Source: Candidatus Saccharimonadota bacterium
GTDB taxonomy: Bacteria > Patescibacteriota > Saccharimonadia > Saccharimonadales > SLHW01
Direction: 5' to 3'
Length of the DNA stretch: 36,328 nucleotides
Assembly: GCA_007135955.1 (NCBI GenBank)
Contig: SLHW01000025.1
Location: forward strand, 1 to 36,328
The notes below the pieces were generated by a model. It was given only the letters and a program-made list of their open reading frames with translations. It did not search any database and was not told the DNA's origin. Each line of letters opens with the position of its first letter. Position 1 is the stretch's first letter. The position numbers and the translations under genes are program-made. Below, piece by piece: positions 5,806-13,832 of the stretch.

Positions 5806-6792
5806 ATGAACCTACTGATACTTCTATTTCTCTTGGCGGTTGGAATCTTTTTACTGATTCGATCAAGCGGATATCTCATTTCCGCACTGTCTGCAATCTC
5901 TAAGCAGTTGCATTTGTCGAAGTTTGTTATTTCGTTTTTGTTACTGTCGTTAGCAACCAGCTTGCCCGAACTTAGCGTTGGCATAAATGCGGCTATTGCC
6001 AAAGAGTCCGTTCTATCTCTCGGGGATGTACTTGGCACCAATATCGTCAACATCGCACTCATCCTCGGGCTAGTCGCCATTATTGGTGGTGGCATTAAAG
6101 TGCAGGACTATCATAGCTTCAAGCAAATTAGACTCATCACGCTCGTTATCGTAGTTGCACCCTTTTTGCTCTTGCTTGATGGTACGTTGTCGCGACTTGA
6201 TGGAGTATTGCTACTTGGCTTGTTCGTGTTTCGACTATGGCTGTTTGCAAAAGACAATGGCTACATCGAATCGGCATACCATTTGCATCTATCTGACAAA
6301 AACCACTCCCCTTCAGCTACCGCCAAGAAAAAACTTATGCACCAATTTATACGGTTTTTCATCAGCGCAGTGGTCTTGATAGGATCCGCCTACCTGGTGG
6401 TCAGCTCAGTCGTTGGCATGTCTGAACTACTTGGCGTCTCTAGTTTTGTGATTGGTCTGTTTGTCGTTGCTATCGGAACTAGTTTGCCTGAGCTAATGAT
6501 CGGCCTACGCAGTGTTAGCTCGCACAGCGAGTCAATTTCAGTCGGCAATATCTTTGGCGCGATTACCATCAATGCTAGTTTAGTGCTCGGGATTGTGGCC
6601 ATCATCCATCCGATTCAAGTAGAATCTTTTGCTCAATACCTGGTGCCAGCAGTAGTGACACTGCTCTCAATTAGCCTGGTGTATTGGTTCTTAAGGTCTA
6701 AACACACTATCACTCGCCCGCAAGGATTGCTACTTATCGCTGTGTATATAGCCTTCATAATCATTCAGGCCCAATCCGGCGTCGGTTTTTAG
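5806..6792 (+). CDS. Calcium/cation antiporter (CaCA, YrbG-like)
   Basis: 328 residues with about ten membrane segments arranged as two inverted halves. The alpha repeats are clear: SLATSLPELSVGINAAI in the first half and GTSLPELMIGL in the second, each with the acidic residue used in ion binding; LGTNIVN and VGNIFGAITIN are the paired motifs. This family exchanges Ca2+ for Na+ or H+. A hydrophilic stretch of about 25 residues, containing SDKNHSPSATAKKK, separates the halves. It is monocistronic and converges with the signal peptidase gene 21 bases downstream. Confidence 0.9.
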   Translation: MNLLILLFLLAVGIFLLIRSSGYLISALSAISKQLHLSKFVISFLLLSLATSLPELSVGINAAIAKESVLSLGDVLGTNIVNIALILGLVAIIGGGIKVQDYHSFKQIRLITLVIVVAPFLLLLDGTLSRLDGVLLLGLFVFRLWLFAKDNGYIESAYHLHLSDKNHSPSATAKKKLMHQFIRFFISAVVLIGSAYLVVSSVVGMSELLGVSSFVIGLFVVAIGTSLPELMIGLRSVSSHSESISVGNIFGAITINASLVLGIVAIIHPIQVESFAQYLVPAVVTLLSISLVYWFLRSKHTITRPQGLLLIAVYIAFIIIQAQSGVGF

Positions 6793-6813
6793 GCCAATAG
6801 TGACGGGCCTTGC

Positions 6814-8244
6814 TTATAGCTGTTCTTCACCTATGCCTTCGGGGTCTTCATCAGGATCTAGTCCTTCTTGTTGGCTGCTAGAAATAAACTCTTCTTGGCT
6901 TTGAGTGTCCGGTATCTCAGTATCGTCTTGTATTGTAGCGACTGGAGGAATTTCTTGTAGCGGTTGTGGTAGTTGCAGTGACTGTGGTGCAGCTAGGGTG
7001 ACGAGTGAACTACCAGGACTCGGAGAATAATTTTTAACCCAGTCATCAGGACTATCTGTATCGAGACCAGCCTCACGACGCTCCAGTGAGGTGCCAGTTG
7101 GCGCAGTCTCTATGCCTTCATCCCAGAGTACGTCAGTATAATTTGGCCAGGTAGGATCTGGAGCGCCCCAGTTCACCGCGTCAACTATCTCTCCGTCTGT
7201 GTTTTTGAGGGTGAGCATATCATTTGTTTTATCTAGCTCATACCACGGCGCACCACCGAGGTTAATGCGAGTGATATTTCGGTCAACCTCCCAGAAACGA
7301 GCCCATACCGCACTATCATGTGACAGCAGTGCATATTCACCCGCGCCGATACTCACATTGGGGTGTATGGTATGACACACCGTACTCCGGCAGAGTTGCC
7401 AGTCTTTGATACTGACTGCTTCCTCGCCTGCGTTGTAGAGCTCAATCCACTGGTAGCGTGCTGGTGGCGGTGCCGGGCCGCGCTTATCGTCAGCCACATT
7501 GTAGTACACCTCGTTTATTACGATATTGGCAGCTTCTGCTTCGTCCCAAGTGCCAGCCACGAATACATTCCCTTGATTGACGGTTTGTGCGGTCCACTGC
7601 GCTGCCGTTGAGGGGATAAATAGGATTGATCCACCGAGCAATAGTACTAGTAATGCATGCGGGGGCGCGCCATGAGCACGTGGTTTTTCTCGCAGGCGAT
7701 ATATGCGTTTTTGTTTGCCAGCGAGCTCGCGGTAGATATTGCGCAGTTCGATTGCAATCACAAAGCTCGCCGGAATCAGGATCAGTAACCAATAGCCAGT
7801 AGTTGATGACACCGTATGCGCTGCGTAGCCAATATATGGCACGCTGCCACTCACTGTGCCTATAAGTTGCTCAAGCGTCACAACGCCACGATCCGCCACG
7901 TTATTGGCGTCGCCCTGCGTGATAAATCCGCCCGGCTCGGTGTCAATCACGCGGTGGGTCACTGTGTTGCTCGTGCCACTCTCTGAAAAGTACGTGATGA
8001 CATCGCCGACCACCACCTCCTCTGGCGAAATAGTCGTATCGATGATGACGACTGACCCAACGGCAATGTCTGGCGTCATTGATCCCGACATCACGGTGCG
8101 TAGCTGATAATTCCCAAGTAGTGAGGTATTAATACCGATAAATAGCAACAAAAACAAACCAGCCACGACAAACAGCAGCGTATAGAAGCTGCTGGCTATC
8201 ACTTGCTTGAGCTGATTTGGCTTGTGTTGCTGCATCCGCTCCAC
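6814..8244 (-). CDS. SipW-type signal peptidase I fused to a lamin-tail domain
   Basis: 476 residues. TM1 (about 17-38) precedes a SipW/archaeal-type peptidase core: SGSM with Ser55, TVTHRV with His97, and a QGDANNVADRG stretch with Asp112 or Asp118, giving a Ser-His-Asp centre. TM2 is 151-167, followed by a basic cytoplasmic loop. A third hydrophobic segment (197-211) ends in STAAQW and is followed by VFVAGTWD, which resembles the start of TasA-like substrates. A lamin-tail (LTD) beta domain spans about 239-400 (IVINEVYYN, QWIELYN), and then comes an acidic low-complexity tail. It lies downstream of the TasA-like gene. The fusion may be cut by its own peptidase. Confidence 0.85.
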   Translation of the reverse strand: MERMQQHKPNQLKQVIASSFYTLLFVVAGLFLLLFIGINTSLLGNYQLRTVMSGSMTPDIAVGSVVIIDTTISPEEVVVGDVITYFSESGTSNTVTHRVIDTEPGGFITQGDANNVADRGVVTLEQLIGTVSGSVPYIGYAAHTVSSTTGYWLLILIPASFVIAIELRNIYRELAGKQKRIYRLREKPRAHGAPPHALLVLLLGGSILFIPSTAAQWTAQTVNQGNVFVAGTWDEAEAANIVINEVYYNVADDKRGPAPPPARYQWIELYNAGEEAVSIKDWQLCRSTVCHTIHPNVSIGAGEYALLSHDSAVWARFWEVDRNITRINLGGAPWYELDKTNDMLTLKNTDGEIVDAVNWGAPDPTWPNYTDVLWDEGIETAPTGTSLERREAGLDTDSPDDWVKNYSPSPGSSLVTLAAPQSLQLPQPLQEIPPVATIQDDTEIPDTQSQEEFISSSQQEGLDPDEDPEGIGEEQL

Positions 8245-8284
8245 CTATCTATTCTTCAATTATGGTCTGAATTTTTAGAGCCGA

Positions 8285-8316
8285 CTCGGCGCCGTTTTTG
8301 CAGGTATGGCGCCGAG
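8285..8316. other. GC-rich hairpin between the TasA-like and signal peptidase genes
   Basis: CTCGGCGCC (8285-8293) and GGCGCCGAG (8308-8316) form a perfect 9-bp stem with a 14-base loop. A competing short stem, GCCGA-C-TCGGC (8280-8290), shares one arm. No T-run follows on the minus strand, so it is more likely an mRNA-stabilising, processing or partial attenuation element than a full terminator. Confidence 0.6.
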
Positions 8317-8346
8317 CTTAATACTTCTGGACCTGACTAACAAAAC

Positions 8347-9024
8347 CTACTCGTCAAATTCAAATACGCTTGTAGCTGTTGCCAGTAGGTCTACAGTAAA
8401 CTCCCTTTCCTGGTAGTGGTTGCTTGCATCTTTGGTAATTCTAACTTTTACGTCATAGATTGCTACTTGCCCAGTTGGTAAAGGTATTGAAGACCCCATT
8501 GGATTCGCTAATGAAGCTGGGTTTATTCGCCACTGCCGTAGCGTGTTGCCATCCTCGAAATCTATCCATTCACCAGTCGCTCCATTGTATGGCACCCACA
8601 AAGTCTTATCCGCTTGAGCGAGCCATGCATTCAAGCCTGTCCCAACTAATTTATTAGTGTCAACGACTTGCTCTACCTGGAACTCAAGTACATTGTCTAG
8701 GAATGGTGCGTCTTTGTCGTCAAATCGTGGATTCACCAACGCGAGATCAAATGTTATATCTGTTGATCCAATATTTGTAACCATGACATATGCTTGTTCT
8801 ACTGATCCAGGAACCATACCCTGTGCTTCAAAAAACTTGTGCTTGATCACGCCACCATCAGCACCCCTTTGCCCATCAAGGTGGAATACTAAGTTACCAG
8901 AATTAAATTGCTGGTCATCACTTGTAGCCGTTTCCGACCACGTGGCTTGTGTTGCGCCAAATAGCAAACCGGTGACACCCGCAATCACCGCCAGACTTAG
9001 CGCTACGTTTTTAAATTTATCCAT
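8347..9024 (-). CDS. TasA/camelysin-like secreted protein
   Basis: 225 residues from ATG 9024, which has a strong GAGGAGGTG Shine-Dalgarno; the start at 9060 is rejected. The signal peptide (about 1-27) ends in ATQATW and is followed by FNSGNLVFHLDG, the usual SipW-dependent pattern (aromatic, then F-x-S/A-G-x-L). The mature part is a beta-rich CalY/TasA domain (YVMVTNIGSTDITFDLALVN, YDVKVRITKD). TasA forms matrix or surface fibres in Bacillus. The presumed peptidase is the next gene. The divergent Crp-type gene starts 152 bases away. It probably forms a surface filament; polymerisation is inferred. Confidence 0.85.
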   Translation of the reverse strand: MDKFKNVALSLAVIAGVTGLLFGATQATWSETATSDDQQFNSGNLVFHLDGQRGADGGVIKHKFFEAQGMVPGSVEQAYVMVTNIGSTDITFDLALVNPRFDDKDAPFLDNVLEFQVEQVVDTNKLVGTGLNAWLAQADKTLWVPYNGATGEWIDFEDGNTLRQWRINPASLANPMGSSIPLPTGQVAIYDVKVRITKDASNHYQEREFTVDLLATATSVFEFDE

Positions 9025-9176
9025 ACAACACCTCCTCATAAGTGTTATGTTAATGAACACTTTCGACTATGGAGAGCGAAAACGAAAAAGTCATTGACTA
9101 AGGTCACGAATTATGTCAATTAATAGCAAACCAGATTAGAATATGCTAAGATGTTCCCAAATAATACTGGAGTATC

Positions 9177-9833
9177 ATGGCAAAAGACGTATCACAAAAG
9201 GTAGCTGATTTCTTTTCGTCCTACAAGACAAGGCGCCTTGATAAAAAACAAACACTCATTCAGGCCGACTTTGAGCCCGATGGGGTGTATTACCTAATAA
9301 AAGGACAAGTTGGCCAGTGTGACATCGACCAATCTGGTAATGAGCTGATTATCAACGTATTTAAAAAAGGTAGTTTTTTCCCACTGAAATGGGCACTCGA
9401 TCAGCAGGCAAGCCCGTTTTACTTCTTGACGCTGAGCAGTGTTACCTATGTCCGTGCACCCCGCCACGAGGTCATAGAGTTTTTGCGTCGCGAGCCAGAT
9501 GTCGTCCTAGACGTTTTATCAAGAGTCTATTCCGGCGCTGAAGGGCTCTTGAGAAAAAACGCCCAGCTAATGGGTGGGGATGCCAGGTCTCGAGTCTTAC
9601 TAGACTTAATTATCACCTTTGAGCGCTTCGGTACTAAAACCGCTGATGGCGACTACCTGATTCCTATCAATGAAGTTGACCTTGCTAAACATACCGGCCT
9701 GGCCAGAGAGACAATTAGTCGACAAATAGCAACCCTGAAAAAGAAGCATGGCATCACCGTTTCCCGTGAAGGCATGCGTGTCACCTCGATAGACGACATC
9801 AAAGAAGAGCTCGGCATGTCCGATTTACTGTAG
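9177..9833 (+). CDS. Crp/Fnr-family transcriptional regulator
   Basis: 218 residues. The cyclic-nucleotide-binding-type beta barrel spans about 15-115, then a long dimer helix, then a winged helix with HTH VDLAKHTGLARETISRQIATL. There is only one cysteine in the sensor domain, so it is not an FNR iron-sulfur sensor, and I do not see the cAMP-binding signature of E. coli CRP. The recognition helix keeps the CRP spacing Arg177-Glu178-x3-Arg182, which reads GTGA half sites. Such a site lies just downstream at 9912-9927, ahead of the thiol-disulfide operon. It probably controls that operon and perhaps the divergent TasA-like gene. Confidence 0.9.
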   Translation: MAKDVSQKVADFFSSYKTRRLDKKQTLIQADFEPDGVYYLIKGQVGQCDIDQSGNELIINVFKKGSFFPLKWALDQQASPFYFLTLSSVTYVRAPRHEVIEFLRREPDVVLDVLSRVYSGAEGLLRKNAQLMGGDARSRVLLDLIITFERFGTKTADGDYLIPINEVDLAKHTGLARETISRQIATLKKKHGITVSREGMRVTSIDDIKEELGMSDLL

Positions 9834-9911
9834 AATGCTGCCCTACAGATTGCTCATCGCTAGTTTTGGCTAATTATTTCGACAGGCGCACTACAAAATC
9901 AATCGCTCAGC

Positions 9912-9955
9912 CGTGACAGATGTCACACCTGGAAATTTCGTAGCATTGTTATAAT
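9912..9955 (+). promoter_or_regulatory. Crp-type operator and promoter of the thiol-disulfide operon
   Basis: CGTGACAGATGTCACA (9912-9927) fits the CRP consensus TGTGA-N6-TCACA at all but the first base. A -10 TATAAT lies at 9950-9955 with no good -35. With a start site near 9961, the operator centre falls at about -41.5, the class II activator position. A second possible -10, TAAAAT (9972-9977), is 6 bases from the ATG and would put the site near -64.5. Confidence 0.7.
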
Positions 9956-9983
9956 TCTTGTGATAATAGTCTAAAATAGAGAG

Positions 9984-10397
9984 ATGACTCATATGAATAA
10001 GTATATCTTGGTGCTATTTGTGGCTGTGCTCGTTGGGCTAGTAGGTTTTTTTATGATTGCCAATAGCACAGAGTCCCAGCAAGCCGAGGAGAGAAACAAA
10101 ACTGACCCAGAACGCATTGCGATGAACGAATTCGTGCAGTGCTTAGCCGAAGAAGACGTTGTAGTATATGGCTCTGAAACCTGCCCGGCTTGCTTTCGCT
10201 TTGCCCAGCAGTTTGGTGGCTACGACGTCATCGATCCAATCTATGTGGAGTGTAGTGAAGACCGCGAAGCATGTGCAGCCAATATGCAAACCGGTTTCGT
10301 TCCAGAAGTCCAAATTGATGGCAACGTACTTGAAGGAGACAACAGCCTTGAGAGACTAGCCCAAGTCACTGGCTGTAAGTTGGACCTGTCAGAATAA
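9984..10397 (+). CDS. Membrane-anchored thioredoxin-like protein (CPAC)
   Basis: 137 residues from ATG 9984; a second ATG at 9993 is equally plausible. An N-terminal membrane anchor (about 7-26) is followed by a short thioredoxin-like domain with VVVYGSETCPACFRFAQQF, active-site Cys67 and Cys70, and the cis-proline stretch TGFVPEVQIDG. This resembles the thioredoxin-like domain attached to some VKOR proteins, and a stand-alone VKOR occurs at 24136-24786. It is the first gene of the unit preceded by the Crp-type site. It overlaps the DsbD-like gene by TAATG. It would act outside the membrane as a disulfide carrier. Confidence 0.8.
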   Translation: MTHMNKYILVLFVAVLVGLVGFFMIANSTESQQAEERNKTDPERIAMNEFVQCLAEEDVVVYGSETCPACFRFAQQFGGYDVIDPIYVECSEDREACAANMQTGFVPEVQIDGNVLEGDNSLERLAQVTGCKLDLSE

Positions 10398-11590
10398 TGA
10401 GACGTACAGCTGCCTTAATCTTTAGTCTATTTCTCCTACTATTTGGTGCTGGTGCAGTCACAACACCCAGCCTCGTTCAAGCTACTGACGAGCCCACCCT
10501 GGAATCTACGGCAACAATAGAGCAGACGACCTCCGAGCAAACAGAAGATGTCGTTGAGCTTCACTATTTCGATGATCCACTCTGTTCAGTTTGTGCTCAG
10601 CAAAAAGAGTACATGGAACAACTTGAACAAGAATACGACAACCTCGTCATTAGCAAATATGACATTTCTGATACTGCTCGGTTTCGTGCTCTAGCCGAAG
10701 AACGTGGCATTACTGATTACCGAATCATGGCGCCTTCAACTTTTATCGGTAATGAACTATTGCAGTTTTCGAGCTTTGGCGAGCGTGAAGAAAAAGCGCT
10801 TATAGCAGCCATTGAAGGTAAAACCACAGAAAGTACCTCGGTTCTACGATTGCCGATAATCAATAGAGAGATCGATATGAGCACTTGGTCACTACCAATC
10901 TTAGCTATCTTGCTAGGAACACTTGATGGTTTTAATGTTTGCTCACTCGGTGCCTTAATACTAATACTATCAATTGTCTTGACCCTCGATTCACGAAAAA
11001 AGATTGTTCTATACGGTGGACTATTTATCCTAACAACTGTCTTAGTGTACGGCGGGCTGGTATTTATATGGGGGCAAGTCATCGATATGTTTATTGGGCA
11101 GCTACAGATCTTGCGCCTGCTGGTCGGGCTAGCAGCACTGGCCGGCTCTGCCTGGTTCTTTAAGGAGTTCTGGCGATTTTATAAATACGGACCATCCTGC
11201 AAGACATCTGATATGAAAATCGCTAAAAAAAGCTCGCAAAAGCTAATCGACACCTTCAACGAACCATCAAAAGGCCCGCTCATGCTCGCTGGTGGCATAA
11301 TCATGTTTGCAATTGTTATCACCATAGTGGAACTACCCTGCTCTATCGGAGTACCGATAGCGTTTACCGGTATACTGGTCGAGAGTGGTGTGTCACTAGG
11401 CATGTATACGCTTTATATACTGTTGTATCTACTGTTTTACATGCTGATCGAACTAATTATCTTTACCGGAGCTGTTATGACAAAAGAAATATGGTTCGCT
11501 GGATCAAAGTTCATCACCTGGACCACCCTCGCTGGCGCGCTTATCCTATTGTCACTTGCTGCATATTACCTTCTCTCGCTGATAAACTAG
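10397..11590 (+). CDS. Thioredoxin-like/CcdA-DsbD-like membrane fusion
   Basis: 397 residues. A signal peptide (about 1-29) and acidic linker lead to a thioredoxin-like domain with DPLCSVC (Cys63, Cys66). A six-segment CcdA/DsbD-type electron-transfer domain follows from about residue 165, with one cysteine in each symmetric half: Cys182 in DGFNVCSLGAL and Cys315 in ELPCSIGVP. DsbD-type proteins carry electrons from cytoplasmic thioredoxin through the paired membrane cysteines to an outer thioredoxin domain. The order here is outer domain first, then membrane domain. It is translationally coupled to the preceding thioredoxin-like gene and probably supplies it with electrons. Confidence 0.85.
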   Translation: MRRTAALIFSLFLLLFGAGAVTTPSLVQATDEPTLESTATIEQTTSEQTEDVVELHYFDDPLCSVCAQQKEYMEQLEQEYDNLVISKYDISDTARFRALAEERGITDYRIMAPSTFIGNELLQFSSFGEREEKALIAAIEGKTTESTSVLRLPIINREIDMSTWSLPILAILLGTLDGFNVCSLGALILILSIVLTLDSRKKIVLYGGLFILTTVLVYGGLVFIWGQVIDMFIGQLQILRLLVGLAALAGSAWFFKEFWRFYKYGPSCKTSDMKIAKKSSQKLIDTFNEPSKGPLMLAGGIIMFAIVITIVELPCSIGVPIAFTGILVESGVSLGMYTLYILLYLLFYMLIELIIFTGAVMTKEIWFAGSKFITWTTLAGALILLSLAAYYLLSLIN

Positions 11591-11784
11591 CGAGTTATCA
11601 TTTTTATGGCATGGGGTCGCTATTTACTAATTGCCTGACACGCCAAGTAATTTTTTATGCTACTAAGAATCCTAGTATTCATCATGCTAAGTAATGAAAA
11701 GAAACGATTTGTTAATAGCCTATGTCAGAAGTCACGAGTAAATACAGAAAAGCCCTGGTTATACAAAGCGTAATCAAACGAAAA

Positions 11785-11813
11785 TTGTAAAGTTGCCGCT
11801 AGCTACCTATACT
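11785..11813 (+). promoter_or_regulatory. Promoter of the DoxD-like gene
   Basis: TTGTAA (11785-11790), a 17-base spacer and TATACT (11808-11813) lie upstream of a leader with an AAAGGAT Shine-Dalgarno. The rest of the 11591-11784 gap shows no gene I can support. Confidence 0.65.
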
Positions 11814-11846
11814 GTAAGCATAAACAATTTGAAAGGATGGTCTAAA

Positions 11847-12383
11847 ATGACTCGGAAAAAAGAAAAGATCGACGTCGATAGCGTGTGGGGATTAGCCAGG
11901 ATTGGGATTGGATTTGTGTTATTTTGGGCATTTATTGATAAGTTATTTGGTCTTGGTTTTGCAACTTGCCGCGATCAAACGACAGATGCAATCAACGTCA
12001 TGTGTAATAGTGCTTGGCTAGCTGGTGGCTCGCCAACAACTGGCTTTTTGCAGTTCGGTACTAGTGGGCCTCTAGCTAATGTCTACCAAGGTTTAGCGGG
12101 CAATCCGCTCATTGACTGGCTGTTTATGCTTGGCCTGCTTGGTATTGGCTTGGCACTGATACTGGGTATTGGCATGCGGATAGCTACGGCGACTGGCGTA
12201 GTTTTCTTTTTAATGCTCTATAGCGCTACGATGCCATCAACCAACAATCCGCTACTAAGCGACCACATCATCTATGCAATAGTCCTAGTCGGTCTACTCA
12301 AAGTCAACGATAAGCAAAAACTTGGCTTTGGTAACCAGTGGAAAAAGCTGAAGCTTGTCAAAAAACACCCAATACTTCGCTAA
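11847..12383 (+). CDS. DoxX/DoxD-family membrane protein
   Basis: 178 residues from ATG 11847, after an AAAGGAT ribosome site; an earlier start at 11793 would lie on the -35/-10 spacer and is rejected. Four membrane segments are seen, with the family loop GGSPTTGFLQFGTSGPLANV between the first and second, as in the DoxD part of thiosulfate:quinone oxidoreductase. Related DoxX proteins are linked to sulfur and thiol stress. It has its own promoter and follows the thiol-disulfide genes, which suits a redox role. The actual electron donor is unknown. Confidence 0.8.
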   Translation: MTRKKEKIDVDSVWGLARIGIGFVLFWAFIDKLFGLGFATCRDQTTDAINVMCNSAWLAGGSPTTGFLQFGTSGPLANVYQGLAGNPLIDWLFMLGLLGIGLALILGIGMRIATATGVVFFLMLYSATMPSTNNPLLSDHIIYAIVLVGLLKVNDKQKLGFGNQWKKLKLVKKHPILR

Positions 12384-12416
12384 AAAAACTAGCCCCTCAG
12401 ATAACAATATAAGAAA

Positions 12417-12476
12417 CTGTTGCTTGTGCTATTGGCAAAATCAGCAACAGGTTCGAGCCGAATATTACTGTTGCTG
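12417..12476. repeat. Alternating 7-mer repeats forming two exclusive hairpins
   Basis: CTGTTGC occurs at 12417-12423 and 12468-12474, with its reverse complement GCAACAG at 12444-12450. The middle copy can pair leftward (8 bp, CTGTTGCT with AGCAACAG) or rightward (9 bp, CAGCAACAG with CTGTTGCTG), but not both. No T-run follows. It lies in the 133-base gap between the DoxD-like gene and the antiporter. Confidence 0.6.
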
Positions 12477-12516
12477 CGTCAAGCATAGGCTGAATGTGTT
12501 TAAATGTAGCTAGTAT

Positions 12517-13806
12517 ATGCAAGCATTTTTCCCATTTTTTATTATTCTGTTAGTAGCAGTTGTATTCTCGCAAATTTTTCTACGCATGCGGATACCTTGG
12601 GTGGTATCACTAATTGTTGGCGGAATGGTGGTCGGACCAAACGGCTTCGGCTGGTTTGCGCCTGATAGCACTATCGATTTTTTAGCGACCATCGGATTAG
12701 TTTTTTTGATGTTTATGGCTGGCCTTGAGTCAAAACTATCTGATGTCAGGGGCATAAAGGGTAAAATTGCATTAGTTGCTAGTTTTGTTGGGCTTTTGCC
12801 TACCGTCATTGGTATTGCTGTCGCATTGAGCCTCGGTTATCCTCTAGCTACTGCAGTGCTTGTTGGTATCATATTTATGTCATCAGCCATTGCACTATTA
12901 GTACCCACTCTTCAAGAACATCGGATTATTGATTCGACTCTTGGTAAGACCGTTGTTGCAAGCGCGATTATCATTGATGCGATTAGCCTACTCTTGCTGT
13001 CAGTATTTTTACAAGTAGCTACTACTGAATCCGGCACTCTTGATTCGCTGCTTATTTATCCATTTGCGTTTCTTGTACTCGGATTGTTCGCATGGGTGCT
13101 GCCTAAAATGCGCTGGGTTGCCCTTTCAGGAATTGAAAAAGACCAAGAAGACTTGTTCGAGCGTGAACTCCGCTTTACGGTGATGATACTGATTGGGTTG
13201 GTAGTATTTTTTGAATTTGTTGGACTCCATGCAATTATTGCTGGCTTCTTTGCCGGCATGATTCTGTCAAAGTCTATGGCTAATAGCTTGTTAAAGGCTA
13301 AGTTGCATGCGATTAGTTATGGATTCTTTGTGCCAGTGTTTTTTGTGATGGTTGGCGCGAGCACTGATGTAGGGGTCTTCTTTGAAGGTATAGACGCACT
13401 GCTAATAATGTTCGCAGTTATCGGAAGTTTAGTGGCGTCAAAATTTGTCGGCGGGTATCTTGGCGGCAGATTAGCTGGATTCACTCATCAACAAAGTGAA
13501 TTTATCGGCTTTGCAGTGATGCCACAACTGTCTACTGCTTTGGCTGTTGCCTTTTTAGGCTATGGCGCGGGTATCCTTGATCAGGCGTTATTGTCAGCAA
13601 TTGTCGGACTGGCAATTGTCACCAGTATTATTAGCCCAATTTTTGTAAATATGCTGGGACGAAAAATCGTAATTCAAAAACCTGAGCCATCAGCAGAAGA
13701 GCTACCCAAGACCATCATTGGTGGAATTAAAAAGTCCCCAACTACTGTTACCGATCGACCAATCAATGAGGCGAGCGGCAACGAAGAAACCGACTCAAGA
13801 GAATAA
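12517..13806 (+). CDS. Monovalent cation:proton antiporter (CPA2, KefB-like)
   Basis: 429 residues with about 12 membrane segments followed by a hydrophilic tail. CPA2 signatures include MRIPWVVSLIVGGMVVGPNGFG near the N terminus, GLVFLMFMAGLE, the substrate-site region ASAIIIDAISLLLL with its membrane aspartate, and FFVPVFFVMVGASTDV. There is no C-terminal RCK/TrkA-N nucleotide domain; the tail is only about 50 polar residues. It probably exchanges Na+ or K+ for H+. The ATG follows directly on TAGTAT, so the promoter position is unclear. Monocistronic. Confidence 0.9.
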   Translation: MQAFFPFFIILLVAVVFSQIFLRMRIPWVVSLIVGGMVVGPNGFGWFAPDSTIDFLATIGLVFLMFMAGLESKLSDVRGIKGKIALVASFVGLLPTVIGIAVALSLGYPLATAVLVGIIFMSSAIALLVPTLQEHRIIDSTLGKTVVASAIIIDAISLLLLSVFLQVATTESGTLDSLLIYPFAFLVLGLFAWVLPKMRWVALSGIEKDQEDLFERELRFTVMILIGLVVFFEFVGLHAIIAGFFAGMILSKSMANSLLKAKLHAISYGFFVPVFFVMVGASTDVGVFFEGIDALLIMFAVIGSLVASKFVGGYLGGRLAGFTHQQSEFIGFAVMPQLSTALAVAFLGYGAGILDQALLSAIVGLAIVTSIISPIFVNMLGRKIVIQKPEPSAEELPKTIIGGIKKSPTTVTDRPINEASGNEETDSRE

Positions 13807-13832
13807 AGTTAAAAAAAACTCGGTCTAGGTTT

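Noticed and set aside
6780..6815. Bidirectional terminator between the CaCA and signal peptidase genes
   Set aside because: A 5-bp AGGCC/GGCCT stem exists, but the T-run is on the wrong side for both transcripts.
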